From positions 186,001 through 250,000 of the forward strand of contig JADNRY010000013.1 of NCBI GenBank assembly GCA_015501585.1: DNA of 64,000 nucleotides, written 5' to 3'. The first letter of the stretch is position 1; every line of letters begins with the position of its first letter. The translations under genes were made by a program, and so were the position numbers. Positions 9,967-21,012 of the stretch are shown here, one piece after another. The notes below the pieces were generated by a model. That model was not told where the DNA came from and did no database searches. It saw nothing but the letters and a program-made list of their open reading frames with translations. Origin of the DNA: Rhodocollybia butyracea. Taxonomy: Eukaryota; Basidiomycota; Agaricomycetes; Agaricales; Omphalotaceae.

Positions 9967-12607
9967 TTAAGCACGAATCCTCCACCCATCCCCCTTCCTC
10001 GAAACTTTCCCAACACCCCCAAAGCCTTCCCTGACAACAACCCACAGCCCTGTGCTACAAACTACGTCTTTTATTTCTTCAGCTTTGAGTACAAGGCCTT
10101 GCATGGGCGGGGACAGGGGTACTGCTCCTTCACTCGCTTTAGGCGTGGAGGGAAATGCGCTACCAGTGGGCGTCGGCGTCGGCGTCGTAGATGTAGCAGA
10201 AGTGGATGTGGAAGCAGAAAGGAGTCCTGGTGTAGGTGGCGCAGGTGCAACACCACCCATCAACCCTGGTCTCTTCCTCAACTCCATCTTCTGCACCTCT
10301 AGATCTGGCAACGGATACGGCACTTTGAGCAGCGCAACAACTTTTGGATGGTGTGGTGTTGGCGAGAGAGTAGCGATTTTTAGTTTTAATGGGAGCTTGA
10401 TGCCTGCGACTGGGGTTGAGTCGGTAATCGACGAGCTTTGAGGGTACATGTCCATGGCGTTTCTGAATCTTCAGGATCACTGTCGTTTCCCTCTCCCTTT
10501 CCAGTTTCCTCGTCGTCATCGCTCCTTTCCATCGAAGTTCTCGATGCCGAAGTAGTACTTTGTCGGTTTCGTGTTTTCCGATCTCGTTCTCGTACAGAAT
10601 CTGAAAGTGCTTCCCGAGCGTAGCTGGTTTCAGAAGGTAAAGACGACATGGATCCCGATGGACTTTGTTCAGCTGCCACCCCTCTGACACCGGTACGAGT
10701 ACGACTAGCGCGTCGTTGAGATCCCGAGCGGGAGACATTCCTTGAAATGTCTCTGCCTTCCCCATCCTCAGCACCAACTTTCTTCGATTTTTTCGACTTG
10801 CTCTTCTTTCCCCGTTTCCACTCTACTCGTACCTCGATCTCCGAGAGATTCGCACCAGCGCCATCAACGCCATGGGGTGTTGGCGAAAGCATTCCGCCCA
10901 TGCCACGTGGACTTTTCTTTCCACCAAACAACGTCCCATTCTCCAGCGGGTGTGCCCGCTCAGGCCCCTTTATCCACTTTCTGATAACCCACACATACAA
11001 CCTCGGGCCTCTGCCAAACCCCAGACTTTTTGGCGGAGGATACCCTCCCGAAGTAAAGTTTACAAACAATCCTAGGGTGGATGGACCTCCGGGTGCCGAG
11101 AGGGTGGGTTGGATGCCTAGAGTTGCAGGGAGGATTATTGTTGCAGTGCTGGCTGTAGAAGAAGGAACGGAGGAAGAGTTAGTGGAAGACATCGGTGGAG
11201 GTTCGTGAGAATTGGAGTGGTTGCTAGTTCGAGAAGCAGTACTAATCCTTGAAGATGTCGTACTAAGGACGTTCGAATCCGGATGAACTCCACCGAATTC
11301 AGGCTCGTACGCATAGTCGCGAGTATGAACATCGTCGCCGTGCATATTGGAGGGTCGGACGTGTTTGCTCATGAATCCTCGGATTCCCAGGCCCTCTGAA
11401 GTTCCTGAAGAAGAACCTGGTCTACTCGGACTAGCTGAGCCACCACGTCTGTTGAAATTGGCCATGGATGCAGATAGGTTTCTTCCGTGACGCGAAACAT
11501 TAGATGTAGGAGAAGAAGGAACAAGAAGTGAGTGGGAGTGGGGAGCCTGAGTAGGCGTCTTTGTGGGAGAAGGTGGAATGATATAAGGAGGTGTGGGCGT
11601 TAAGTCTACATCTTTTCGTTTGAATAGTTTTCCAAATATGTTCTTCTTCTGCACGGTAGGAGGTGCAGGTGAAGATTCGTAGTGATTGTGATTGTCATCT
11701 GCGACAGAAAGGCCTGCAGAAGACACGGAGACAACAGAAGAACCAGGGGTAAACCTTTCTGGGTCTGGAGTCGTTGGTCGGGATGCCGATGGACGAAGAT
11801 GAGGGTTGCCGACGAGCGAAAGACGCTTACGAGCTCGACCGCCTCCCTCGTCGAGACTGCCTCTTGCACTGCCTGCATTAACATTTGCCGGCGCCGGCCA
11901 CACTTCGACAACCTCCAGCATTGCCAGATCAATCATCTCCAGCCCCTTTTTCGTAAATTTCGCAATCTTTGCATCTGTTCCTGCATCTACTATAGTGTTT
12001 GTCATGACATTGTGTGCTTGAAGATTGTATAGTGGTATGATCATACGACGACCTGTACCAGACGCTGTGGAGCCGACAGAAGAAAAGGATGCGGTGGATG
12101 CGTAGCCTGAAGACGAATAGGAAGAAACGTCGGAGCGATTAGATTGCGAAGACGATGTTCGTGCAAGCGGAGCACCACTCGTATCAGATTCTGCGCCATC
12201 AAGACTCTGTCTTGGCGTCGTAGAAGACCCAGTAACACCTGGCGCACGAGAGTTTGGCGGAACGAGTTGAACCTGCAAGTTTAACGGGTGGTTCGACTTT
12301 GCTGGTGGTGGTCGTACGAATATAAACGTCTATGTAATAGACAGTAAATGTGTATACAAAATCTTGTGAACAGAGAAGAAAGACCGACTTCATTAACACC
12401 TTTTTCCTTTTTTCCCTTCTTCTTTGTTGTACTTGGGTCTAGTTTTCTAATATCTCCTTCCTCATCCGTGTCTTCATCATCTACAACTGGCGGTGGACCT
12501 GGATTGCTGTGGCCGAATCCGTGACTTGTATGACTGCTCGTATGACCGGAACCAGAATTGATATGTTGCAGAGCAGAAGGTAACAATGAAGAGAATGAGG
12601 ATAACAT
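9967..12607 (-). CDS. Large disordered protein of unknown function
   Basis: Predicted protein of about 850 residues. Exon 1 (12607-12389) has a Ser-rich start and a Lys-rich 'TKKKGKKEKGVNE' end; it splices in phase over a 59-nt intron (12330-12388) to a long exon. Recognisable ordered segments are 'TFIFVRPPPAKSNHPLNLQV', 'RRMIIPLYNLQAHNVMTNTI' to 'LEMIDLAMLEVVEVWP', 'LGLFVNFTSGGYPPPKSLG', 'RGPRLYVWVIRKWIKG', 'WTCTLK', and a C-terminal block 'IATLSPTPHHPKVVALLKVP' to 'WVVVREGFGGVGKVSRKGDG'. Between them lie long Ser/Pro/Arg/Lys-rich linkers. At 10403-10404 one base seems missing; adding one restores a continuous frame through to the C-terminal block. It has the look of a conserved basidiomycete protein, but I cannot name a function. 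Confidence 0.75.
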
Positions 12608-14309
12608 CGATGAGATATCGTTGGATACTACTCGCTTGCACCAAGTTATCTCCTTCGAGTTGGAGAACACGTAGATATGGTGAGAGACGACGATGACGGA
12701 TATGCAACTGGTGGGTGGATACACTCCAAAGTATATGGGAATGTTTTATTTTCGAATTATGTCATACATGTTACTTGGCGAATTAGCTCGGAGTTTACCG
12801 ACGGCAAAACATAATCAGGAACCCCAACCCCAGTAGCTGGATATATGCGCATGACTGCTGCAGCTGAGGCTGCGCACAAATGCGCAGTGCGAATTTAATA
12901 AGAATTTTAGTTGAAAGCATGAAGCACCCGCGCCGTCAGTAGCAACATGGGTACCCGAGTTTGACCGTGCTAAGGTCCCCATCGTCGTACTACTGGTGAG
13001 TTCGGTATAACTTAGCCAGGAAACTTTTGGCGATGCTTGGCAGTTGGCTCTACTCACGCATACTGTGGCCGTGTGTCTCCAACTGCAGCTTACTCTCCTC
13101 CGGAAATAATTGACTATGGAATAATCGGGATCGCGATCCTCGTCGGTCAGTCACGAAACCAACAAATGCCACAATAGTTGCTCCGACTCCGCCCGAGCTG
13201 CACTATGTACGGTAACTCTAGCGTGTCAGCAGACCTTTGTACAGGATCGATTCAGTTATATCGATAGAAGAACGAGGAAAAGAGAACGACTTGACGGAAT
13301 GAGTAGATAAAATAAAACTTTGTGTACCATAATTAGCGATTGATTGATCAAGCAGGAGCAGGAGCAGGTGGGTGAAGCCAGGTGAGCATGGTACCGACGT
13401 GGTTTTTCCAAGATTAGACCCGTAGTACAACCCGAACTTGATACAAATGGTCAGAAATCACTGTCACTGTTCGATGTTCGCAACCTTTATACAACTCTAT
13501 ATAATTATCGATAATGTCCAACAATCCAGCGTTCGACAAGTCACAAAGCTGCGCCGCGCAGTTATGTACAGAATTCTCAACCAAGTCTTCAAAATCATGG
13601 TGGAACATATGCATAGTAACAAAAAAAAGCTCCGCGGCGCCTAATGTGGTAACCTTGCACTATTTCATGCCACATGTACTTCACATGCTGCAGCCCGACT
13701 TAAAGATCCCATTGCTTTCTAGGCTGACAGGATATTAGAGAATTGCAAGGCACTGGCATGATCAGTGAGATCAGTGATTCCAACTTCATTACCAGTGCAA
13801 TGGGGGATCCAGTAGGGGGGATGGAACCAATGGCAATGAGGCAACCAGATGTGTTAGGTCGCTCGGTGAGAGCAATTCCACGCTTTCTCGGTTCTGGAAC
13901 AATCAGAGAACGAGCCAACCAGTGTGATACGTATTCGACACTTCCTATACTGGGTACGTCGTACCCTAGACCATCAACGTATATTTATCGGCATAGTACG
14001 CCTCAGTCAGTTTACCTTGGAGCGGTGCTCACTTTAAGTTCGTGTTTGATGTAATTCCAAGTGGTCCTTTTCCCAGTGTTTCAGCTCTATTGCTTTCACC
14101 AATACCCATTGAGTATAGGTTGATTCACTCGGACAGAGCCTGATTTGTATAGACTGCAGCTCGTCTGGGTTGTGAATATGGCTTGATGTACGAGCCATCG
14201 CTTCTCCTTCTTGCCAGGAGCGTTGAGATAGAGAGAGAAAGACAAAACTAGAACGCCTAGTTAAATCCGGCTGCACGGACCGATAACTAGCGCCGAAGCA
14301 TTCAAGAAA
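12608..14309. other. 1.7-kb intergenic region, no gene recognised
   Basis: Only short frames without family features. Contains small palindromes such as GCTGCGCCGCGCAG near 13550. The minus-strand frame at 13700-13918 has a faint look of decayed coding sequence but cannot be assigned. Confidence 0.5.
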
Positions 14310-14744
14310 ATGTTTATATCAAACCATCACTACCTCCATCTACGTCTCGCACCACCCAAAGTCTCCAGCTCCAACTCTCACTCCCCCACCTCGGTACTCG
14401 ACATTGACGCACTCGGCATTCGTCAAACAATCCATCACGCACTATCAGAATCATTCGGAACCACCGGAGGATCGATTTATCTTGATGTGTTGTGGGTATC
14501 TGACTCGGTAGGATCAGAAGGAAGATCGGACTCTGTAGAGGTTGTTATACGGGTCAACCCTCAGTCAGTATCGACCATTACTTGTATCTCTTCGCTAAAA
14601 ATATCTGCCTGGATCTTTAGGGATGCAAGGAACGTATTGGCAGCGCTAACAGCGACGAGGTCGACGACCCCGCAGATGCAAATACACCTTGTCAAGGAAT
14701 CCCCTTTCCTGCCTGCGTTGTTATCTAGAGATGTCGCGTTTTAG
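14310..14744 (+). CDS. RNase P/MRP small subunit-like protein (Rpp14/Pop5/Pop8 type), 2 exons
   Basis: Predicted 125-residue protein. Exon 1 (14310-14563) and exon 2 (14621-14744) join in phase over a 57-nt intron. The order 'MFISNHHYLHLRLAPP', an amphipathic helix 'IRQTIHHALSESFGTTGGSI', the strand 'YLDVLWVSDSV', then 'DSVEVVIRVNPQDARNVLAA' is the alpha-beta pattern of the Rpp14/Pop5/Pop8 proteins of RNase P and RNase MRP, which help in tRNA and rRNA processing in the nucleus. Size fits. Assignment rests on fold pattern and the 'IRV' strand followed by a helix, so it is moderate; another small alpha-beta RNA-binding protein is possible. Confidence 0.6.
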   Translation: MFISNHHYLHLRLAPPKVSSSNSHSPTSVLDIDALGIRQTIHHALSESFGTTGGSIYLDVLWVSDSVGSEGRSDSVEVVIRVNPQSVSTITCISSLKISAWIFRDARNVLAALTATRSTTPQMQIHLVKESPFLPALLSRDVAF

Positions 14745-15995
14745 CCGGCGCTTGCTGTACATTAAACAATCAAACCCATACTGCAGCATATATGACGTGT
14801 ATCGTTCATTTTTTTCATTTTGCCGTCAGGACATTAATCCAACCGTCTACATCTCAACAATTTTCTGGCATTAAAGCTCTAAATGTCTTAGGTGATGTGA
14901 GCCGCCAACTAATACGATAGGACTTCTTGCTCTCGATGTCATAAGACAAGCCCATTGCACCCAGAAGCTCTATGGTTTTTATCAGGTCAAAGTTCCGATA
15001 CATGGTATATACACCAACCGCAAGTTTGGGTGTAGTGACCCTACCTGGTTGATCTGGAGTGCATGTATCGTTTGATGCGTTAGAGCCTTCAAAGCTCTTG
15101 GTCTTCTCAACCAATTGACAACGCCAACTGCTGGTCAGAATATTCATACTTCAACTTCTAGGGTAGAGATTACTATCAACTTGTAAACATGTTTTCCGTT
15201 TACCCGTTCGGAGGTACCTCAGCGTTTTACGATTCAAGTTGACATTGCTTGGTTTTATATCTTTGTACAACTGCGTTAGTCAATATTACCGCGGAGTCCA
15301 AGTTTGACATCCTGATTACAAGGCTCCTATTCTATGAATGTTTCTAGACGTCAAAAGCCACTAACGCACAGAGCAAGCGGGACGAATCAGGACGATTCCC
15401 CCTTGTTCTCGGTATTGCCAAGATACACTATCACCAAGTTTGGGATGATACGACACCACTCGGAGTTACGATCGACCAGGATTACCATACCGCGGGTTTA
15501 TTGCGGTAGTCAAGCTTTACGAGGCGGCGTTTGAGGTTTACTTGAAAGACGTATATGGAGATTCTCGAGGACGAATAGCTACATTTAACGAATTAATGGC
15601 CAACCCTAACCCCAACAACTTTGTCTCTCGCACGGAAGGTTGTGGCATACGTAGATGCACTGGCCTTTCCCGCGAAGGTATCATATTAAAGGAACAACGA
15701 GTCTCCAACTCCCTGACCCAGATGCAGCCTGAATTTGCTGAACGGCGATACAATCAGCAATGTAGTACTGCAGGTTCCATTCCACTCTATAGTCCAAGCA
15801 CAGATTGTCCAAAACTTAGGACCATAACACATACAATATATCGTAAAATCTTAAATCATCGCAGTGAATAGATCAATCCTTACATCCATCCGGTATCCAC
15901 TCCCAGGGATATGAGTCTGGTGAGCTGAAGACAAGAGGAGCGGATAAGGACTATCAACGAATCGAATCCAAAGTTAACCAACTTGCTTACCTAGC
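14745..15995. other. 1.25-kb region with unrecognised open frames
   Basis: On the plus strand, 15390-15510 reads 'PLVLGIAKIHYHQVWDDTTP' and, one frame over, 15497-15871 reads 'GFIAVVKLYEAAFEVYLKDV' on to a stop at 15871. Together they could be a decayed or frame-slipped gene, but I recognise no family. On the minus strand, 14854-15147 is an open frame of 97 codons without known features. Confidence 0.3.
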
Positions 15996-17300
15996 TTAGT
16001 CTCTACTAGCCAGGAAAGCTCCGCTTCGTGCCTGGGCAGAGTTGCTGTGGCTCCGCGAGCGATTGCCCCCAAATCCAAGTCCAGCACTTGGAAAATTACG
16101 GTTTTCGATATTGAATAGCCCAGGACTCGAAAATTCCGAGTCTTCGTATTCCAATGTAGGTTCCTTCATTGGGAGAGAAAACCCTTCGGACAAGGGTGAT
16201 GGTGAGTAGATGGGTGAAGCGAGGGAGGGCTGGTCTGAGGATGTAGCTGAAGCGGAAGAGCGGGATTTGTTTGATTTGGTTTTCGATGAAGAGGTCGCTA
16301 AAGAAGAATTTGAGTTCGAAGACGATTTCTTCGATTTCTTCTTTTTCTTTGGTTCGGCTCCTGTTGGGGCCAGGGGACTGGGACTAGGAGACTGAGAGTG
16401 ATCGGAACGAGAAGCAGAAGTTCCTCCTGGTGAACGACGAGAGTCTGAACCTCCGCCGCTCACTGAACTTCCTTCTTTTCGAGCGGCATAGAGACTTCCA
16501 TCAAAGTCTGCATCGTCGTCATATGCGTTGGCGCCGTGAAAAGGTCCATAATCATCGAAACCACGACCTGGATTTGGACTTGGATCCGGACTCTGGAGGA
16601 ATCCTTGCTGAAATGGTGAAGGAATGTGTGGATATGGATGAGAGTGAGAGGAAATATGATCACCACTCCCTTGAAATCCTTCAAATTCCAATTCACCACC
16701 ATGAACATTCTGCGCAAGCGCCTGGGCAAGGCTCTTGAGCTCTTTCTTTTCCTTCCTCTTTCGTCTCCGTTCTTCCTTTTCCTGCTTTTGCCTAGCTTGT
16801 GCAGCTCGCAGCTGTTCTTGCTCTTCGACAACACGCTCATCAATGGCGGCCGAATCGAGTGGAGCGGCGTCGGATATATTACCGTCAAACGTAAGGGACC
16901 TGGAAGACGTCAGACCACGCTGGCTCCGCCTTGAACGGCGAAGGGCTTCGTATTCATCATCGTCCTCACTTTCTGAGAGCTGAATTGCTCCGCTTCGTTT
17001 ACCGAATAGATCAAAACCAAACAAGGAGATTCCACGTCTTTTGGTTCTTTTGTGGTCGTTCCGACGGCGGTTACTGGTACCACCAATATTAGAATGAAGA
17101 GAAACAGTTTCAGCTTCATTGTCTGTATCACCAGGATCTGTTAATAGAGGCTCGAGAAGGGATTCGAGGTGTCGAGGACGCTGGGGATTATTAGCAGATT
17201 GATTATCATTATGAAGTGATTCGGTAGACGGAGAGTGGAAGCAGTGAAGACAGGAGCTGAATGCAGAGTGGAAGGCGTCTGACCAGGAAGGAGAGTCCAT
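15996..17300 (-). CDS. Disordered, coiled-coil protein with N-terminal cysteines, unknown function
   Basis: Single-exon protein of 434 residues. The start 'SSCLHCFHSPS' puts two cysteines near the N-terminus, possibly a lipidation or metal site. A basic stretch 'NRRRNDHKRTKRRGISLFGF' and an acidic patch 'LSESEDDDEYEALRR' follow, then a charged helix at about residues 155-195 ('EERRRKRKEKKELKSLAQAL') that should form a coiled coil. The rest is Ser/Pro/Gly-rich, with Lys runs ('EPKKKKKSKKSSS'). No enzyme motif is visible. The ATG at 17300 opens the frame and the stop is at 15996. Likely a basidiomycete-specific protein. Confidence 0.7.
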   Translation of the reverse strand: MDSPSWSDAFHSAFSSCLHCFHSPSTESLHNDNQSANNPQRPRHLESLLEPLLTDPGDTDNEAETVSLHSNIGGTSNRRRNDHKRTKRRGISLFGFDLFGKRSGAIQLSESEDDDEYEALRRSRRSQRGLTSSRSLTFDGNISDAAPLDSAAIDERVVEEQEQLRAAQARQKQEKEERRRKRKEKKELKSLAQALAQNVHGGELEFEGFQGSGDHISSHSHPYPHIPSPFQQGFLQSPDPSPNPGRGFDDYGPFHGANAYDDDADFDGSLYAARKEGSSVSGGGSDSRRSPGGTSASRSDHSQSPSPSPLAPTGAEPKKKKKSKKSSSNSNSSLATSSSKTKSNKSRSSASATSSDQPSLASPIYSPSPLSEGFSLPMKEPTLEYEDSEFSSPGLFNIENRNFPSAGLGFGGNRSRSHSNSAQARSGAFLASRD

Positions 17301-17592
17301 GGTTTACGTTTAATGGTAGTACTAGAAAAAAGAGTGTTGTATTTGTAGTTTCACTTGATTTTTGAGTTTGCGGTATTCCGCTTGAAATGCACCCGGTACC
17401 AAGCCACACGTGATATTAGGATACATACACTACGCTTTCGTCCTTAATGAAAGCTTCTAAATTATTTAAACAGTCGTACTGACAGAAAAACCTCGTGTAT
17501 CTCGCACTTATAGCGGCTTTACTAGTACTTGCGAGACGTGAATAAAGTTCTCCCCCTGAATCCTTCAAGTTATTTGACTCACGCTTTGTATG

Positions 17593-17614
17593 GCCCGCCT
17601 AGCTCAATCGGATA
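17593..17614 (+). tRNA. tRNA-Lys(CUU), 5' half, split by retrotransposon
   Basis: GCCCGCC (17593-17599) is the 5' acceptor strand, followed by TAGCTCAATCGGATA, the 5' D-stem and D-loop. It pairs with GGTGGGC at 20795-20801 in the other half. The gene stops in the D-loop at the 5-bp GGATA that recurs at 20732-20736. This interrupts the A box, so the tRNA gene should be inactive. Confidence 0.88.
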
Positions 17615-17633
17615 AGGTATAAGGTATAAGGTG
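17612..17633 (+). repeat. TATAAGG tandem repeat at element 3' junction
   Basis: GATAAGG followed by TATAAGG twice, directly at the left junction. In element orientation this is a CCTTATA tail, a simple-repeat 3' end in place of poly(A). Confidence 0.85.
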
Positions 17634-20600
17634 TACACGGCCCAGTCGGCATACCGACAGTGGTCCCGCAAGGGAAACAGCCGGTCCCTACGACAGCGCA
17701 AGCAGCGAGCTCGACTCCCGAGGAGAAGGTAGACTGCAGGTCCAGCGTAGGGATGGGTAGCAAGGCCCCAGAGCGGAAAAGAGGCTAGCTAATGATAAAG
17801 TACGATGAAAACCTTTACTACTCCCATTATCCACTATCAGAATCCTCATCCTCTCCTTCCGAGCCGTAGTCCAACGGAATGCCTGAGATAGCTGTAGTCC
17901 AAAGTTGTATGGCTTCGTGGATAAATTTTGCCGTGGAAGAGACATCCGACCAGGAAAAAATACGCCGTTTGAGATAAAGTAACGCATCCCCATCACTGAG
18001 CTGGCCATGTGGGATCGAAGTGAGCGGGGACAATGTAGCGATGGCACGAAAATGGACACGTAGGTGAATCAAAGGAGGAATTGCCGTGCATTGCAGGAGA
18101 ACATGTTCGGGTGTCTCAAACGGCGCGTGACATAAACGACACGAGAAATCGGTTGGTAACTGTCCAGCGGTAAGGGTACATTTGCCAGGTGTGGCCTGAA
18201 AAAGGCCGGGAGCCAAGGAACCACATAAGAGACGAGTGATGGAAAGCCGATGGCGAAAGTTTTTAACTTGTAAGAGGTAATGACGAAGATGTAATGGTAA
18301 AGCCAACGATGGACCCGTTTCCTGTGGTTCGAGCCGATCTTTCAGGAGGCGTAATTTGCTCATAGAATTAAGGTCGTTATTCAGATGGTGAAACGTTGTA
18401 TTAGAAATGTCAGTGATAATAGAGCGAATATGTGGAGGAGACAAGTCCCTCAGAGGAGGGAGGCGATCCTGAGAGCCTGGCAAATTGGAGATTGCCCAAT
18501 CGACATCCATAAGCCAACACGGATGACCGTTAGAGCGTAAGTTATTGTTTGCTACTAAAGCGAGGGCAATGAGGCTATTGTCCGGTGCCGAAACAAGATA
18601 AGAAAGGAATTTGAGACAAAGTTCCAATCGGCGGGTCCGGAGAGGCAAAAGACCAAGTTCGGTGAAGAGAGGAGAGATGGTGGAGTGATGAGGAAGACCA
18701 AGGATGCGACGGAGACACCGCGTTTGAATGTCAAATAAAGGATTCATTACTGATGAATCCACGTCGACGGCGACGTCGCAGCCATGAGTGAGGTGGCAAT
18801 CAATGAGAGAAAAGTAAAGGAGCCGAGCGACATGAGGAGGGATCCGTGACCTGCCAACTAACCGTTCGCATCCAAAAACACTTCTGGCGGAAGCGACGGC
18901 GGCTTCAGACTTCTTTCTATAATGTGTTGCAAAGATGTCGCGTGAAGAGGATTGTAGCCAGACGCCAACGTAAGGCCAGGATTGTTTTAGTTGAAGAGGG
19001 CAGTTGGAGAGTGTGAGACGGGGAAGCGGGTTGGGCAAAGGCCCAAAAATCATAAACACGGATTTTTTCACATCGAGTGAAAGGAAATTGTCGTCACACC
19101 AGGATTCGAGCTCGTGAAGGTGTCTTTGGAGGCCATGAGGTGTTCGCGAGATAATTGCAATGTCGTCTGCATGTTCCAAGTGAGAAATAGTAATTCCACA
19201 GAGATCGGCGTCATCTGGATCGGGAGTGAGGTGAAGAGATGAGAGAAATAAATTCCAGAGTGTTGGAGAAGCTGGATCGCCCATTAGGACGCCGCATAGG
19301 GCGTGAAAGCACTCGGAAAGTTCGCCATTCTGGAGAATCGTATATGACATATGGTCATACAAAGTTCTGAGCCAATCAAAGTAGCGGCCAGTCAGTCCAT
19401 AGTCATATAGTTTATTCCAGAGGCGATGTTGGTTTGTCGATGGAAACGCGTTTGAAATGTCGACGAAGGCAACATATAGAGTCTCACCTCTCGACCTCGT
19501 ATCATCTATTAGTGTCCGTAGGATGAACACGTTATTGTTTGTTCTGTGGTGTTCCCGGAAACCGTTCTGGGAGGGAGGAATGATGCCAGCCTGTTCGGCT
19601 GCATCGGAGAGCTTCATATGAATAATGAGTGTCAAGAGCTTCAAGATGCAGCTCTCAAGTCCTACAGCACGGTATTCACTTGGATTAGTGAAGTCGCGTC
19701 TACCTCGCTTGCGGATGGCTTCAATAAGTGTGGTCAGCCAAGCAGAAGGGACTTCACCGGCGTCGACACAGGCGTTAAGAAGATCGCATAGGATTTGGTT
19801 ATCAAGGTCGAGTATCCAAGAATAAGAGGACCCATCAACCCCCGTGGCGCGCGAGGGCTTTGACCGCATGAGGTGAGCTTTGGCCCACTCAATATCATGT
19901 AATGTGAGCCGTTCGTTGAGTGTCGGGAAGATGGAGGGCTTTGACACTTTAACGCGCTCGCACAAGTTGCACTCACGAGTCAGGCGATCTTGTAACGGCT
20001 GAGGGACGTTCTTAGGCGGGTTCATTCGTGGAATGAAGCACTCGGTGAGGCTCGACAAAGACACTAGAGTAGGAGCATTGCCTGGGTAGCGAAGGCGCTT
20101 GTAAAGTCTCCAGAATGCACCCGAATCGGAAGAGCATTTGATGAGGCGGTGCAGGATCCCATCCTGAAGTTGTCGCTTGAATGACCTGTGTCGGTGGTTG
20201 CGGTGGAAGGAACGTTGGCGAGATGGGTGTGGTTTGCAGGGAGCTGGGTCCTCAGGGAGATCTGTATAGACCTTTGGATATCCTAGCGGGACCGTAAAAG
20301 GGATAGGAGCGGGCACATGGTAGTAGTCTGTAGGAGAAAAGGGGATGGGTAGGGGCAGTCCTGCGCCGTGTTTTGCCAAGGCATCTGCGGCATCGTTGTG
20401 TTTATTACCAGAGTGACCTTTAACATGATGGAAGCGGATAGGAGCTGAGCGTGCCGCGATCCAGCTTGCGATCAGTCTGAGAAGGTCACCGTTGACGCAA
20501 ACCCATCCGCATTTAGCATTGCGGATAGACCAGTGTACAAGGGAGTGTATCACGTACGTGGAGTCTGTGAAGATGTCCAGTACGCGATGTAGCGGGGTCT

Positions 20601-20731
20601 TTTGTACGGTCAGTAATATTGAGTAAAGTTCTGCCCGGTTGTTGGAAGGTGTTCCTGTCACCCGTGCAGTGGTGTTGAAGGGGTGAGCGGGGCCCGCGTA
20701 ATAGGGGTTAGGGGTTAGGGGTTAGGGGTTA
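17615..20731 (-). mobile_element. Non-LTR retrotransposon, 5' truncated, inserted in the tRNA-Lys D-loop
   Basis: A 3.1-kb element flanked by GGATA on both sides (17610-17614 and 20732-20736), the presumed target-site duplication. Its 3' end is on the left and carries three copies of TATAAGG on the plus strand (CCTTATA in element orientation) instead of poly(A). About 200 bases of 3' untranslated region follow before the stop of the ORF at 17827. The 5' end, on the right, breaks off inside the RNase H domain and abuts about four copies of GGGGTTA. Truncation at the 5' end is normal for target-primed reverse transcription. Confidence 0.88.
17827..20705 (-). CDS. Retrotransposon polyprotein: RNase H then reverse transcriptase, 5' truncated
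   Basis: About 950 codons open without a stop. No ATG opens the frame near its 5' end; it is entered from the truncation. Order: RNase H remnant with 'NNRAELYSILLTVQ' (catalytic Glu), 'DIFTDSTYVIHS' (Asp) and 'VKGHSGNKHNDAADALAKHG' (last Asp), but the first catalytic Asp is lost with the 5' end. The reverse transcriptase fills the middle: 'YRAVGLESCILKLLT', 'NGFREHHRTNNNV', 'LYVAFVDISNAFPST' (first catalytic Asp), 'GVLMGDPASPTLWNLFL' and 'HLEHADDIAIIS' (xxDD active site). Near the C-terminus 'CRLCHAPFETPEHVLLQC' is a zinc-knuckle typical of such elements. No endonuclease is present in what remains. RNase H ahead of the RT differs from the common LINE order, in which RNase H follows. Confidence 0.88.
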
Positions 20732-20733
20732 GG
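20704..20733 (+). repeat. GGGGTTA (telomere-like) tandem repeat at element 5' junction
   Basis: Four GGGGTTA units, ending GGATAGAGC of the tRNA. The 7-mer resembles, but is not the same as, the TTAGGG telomere repeat known in most filamentous fungi. Confidence 0.9.
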
Positions 20734-20802
20734 ATAGAGCGTCAGACTCTTAATTTGCTATGGCGGATCTGAAGGCTGCGAGTTCGACCCTCGCGGTGGG
20801 CT
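20732..20802 (+). tRNA. tRNA-Lys(CUU), 3' half with 14-nt intron
   Basis: Continues the tRNA from the D-loop (GGATAGAGCG). The anticodon CTT is at 20749-20751 within TCAGACTCTTA, a 14-base intron lies at 20753-20766, and ATCTGA closes the anticodon stem. The T-arm GCGAGTTCGACCCTCGC carries an intact B box, and GGTGGGC pairs with the GCCCGCC of the 5' half. The parts fit one tRNA-Lys(CUU) if the 3.1-kb insertion is taken out. Confidence 0.9.
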
Positions 20803-21012
20803 ATATAGTTCGCGAGATATTTTTTTTAACTTGAACATACACCTGATCCGTCACACGTTGGCCTTTGGCCAGTCTAATCTTTGCTGCGCCGTAGAACCGA
20901 GATCAACACCACCGTTCCTCGAACGTGGCTAGAACTAGTGGCGAGGCGCCCCACTTATCTCATGGACAGCTTTCTTCGTTTCAAACTTCCATCTTCATCT
21001 TTTGTTTCATAA

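Noticed and set aside
16210..16395. Acidic plus-strand frame rich in Glu, Asp and Phe
   Set aside because: Antisense of the Ser/Lys-rich protein gene at 15996-17300.
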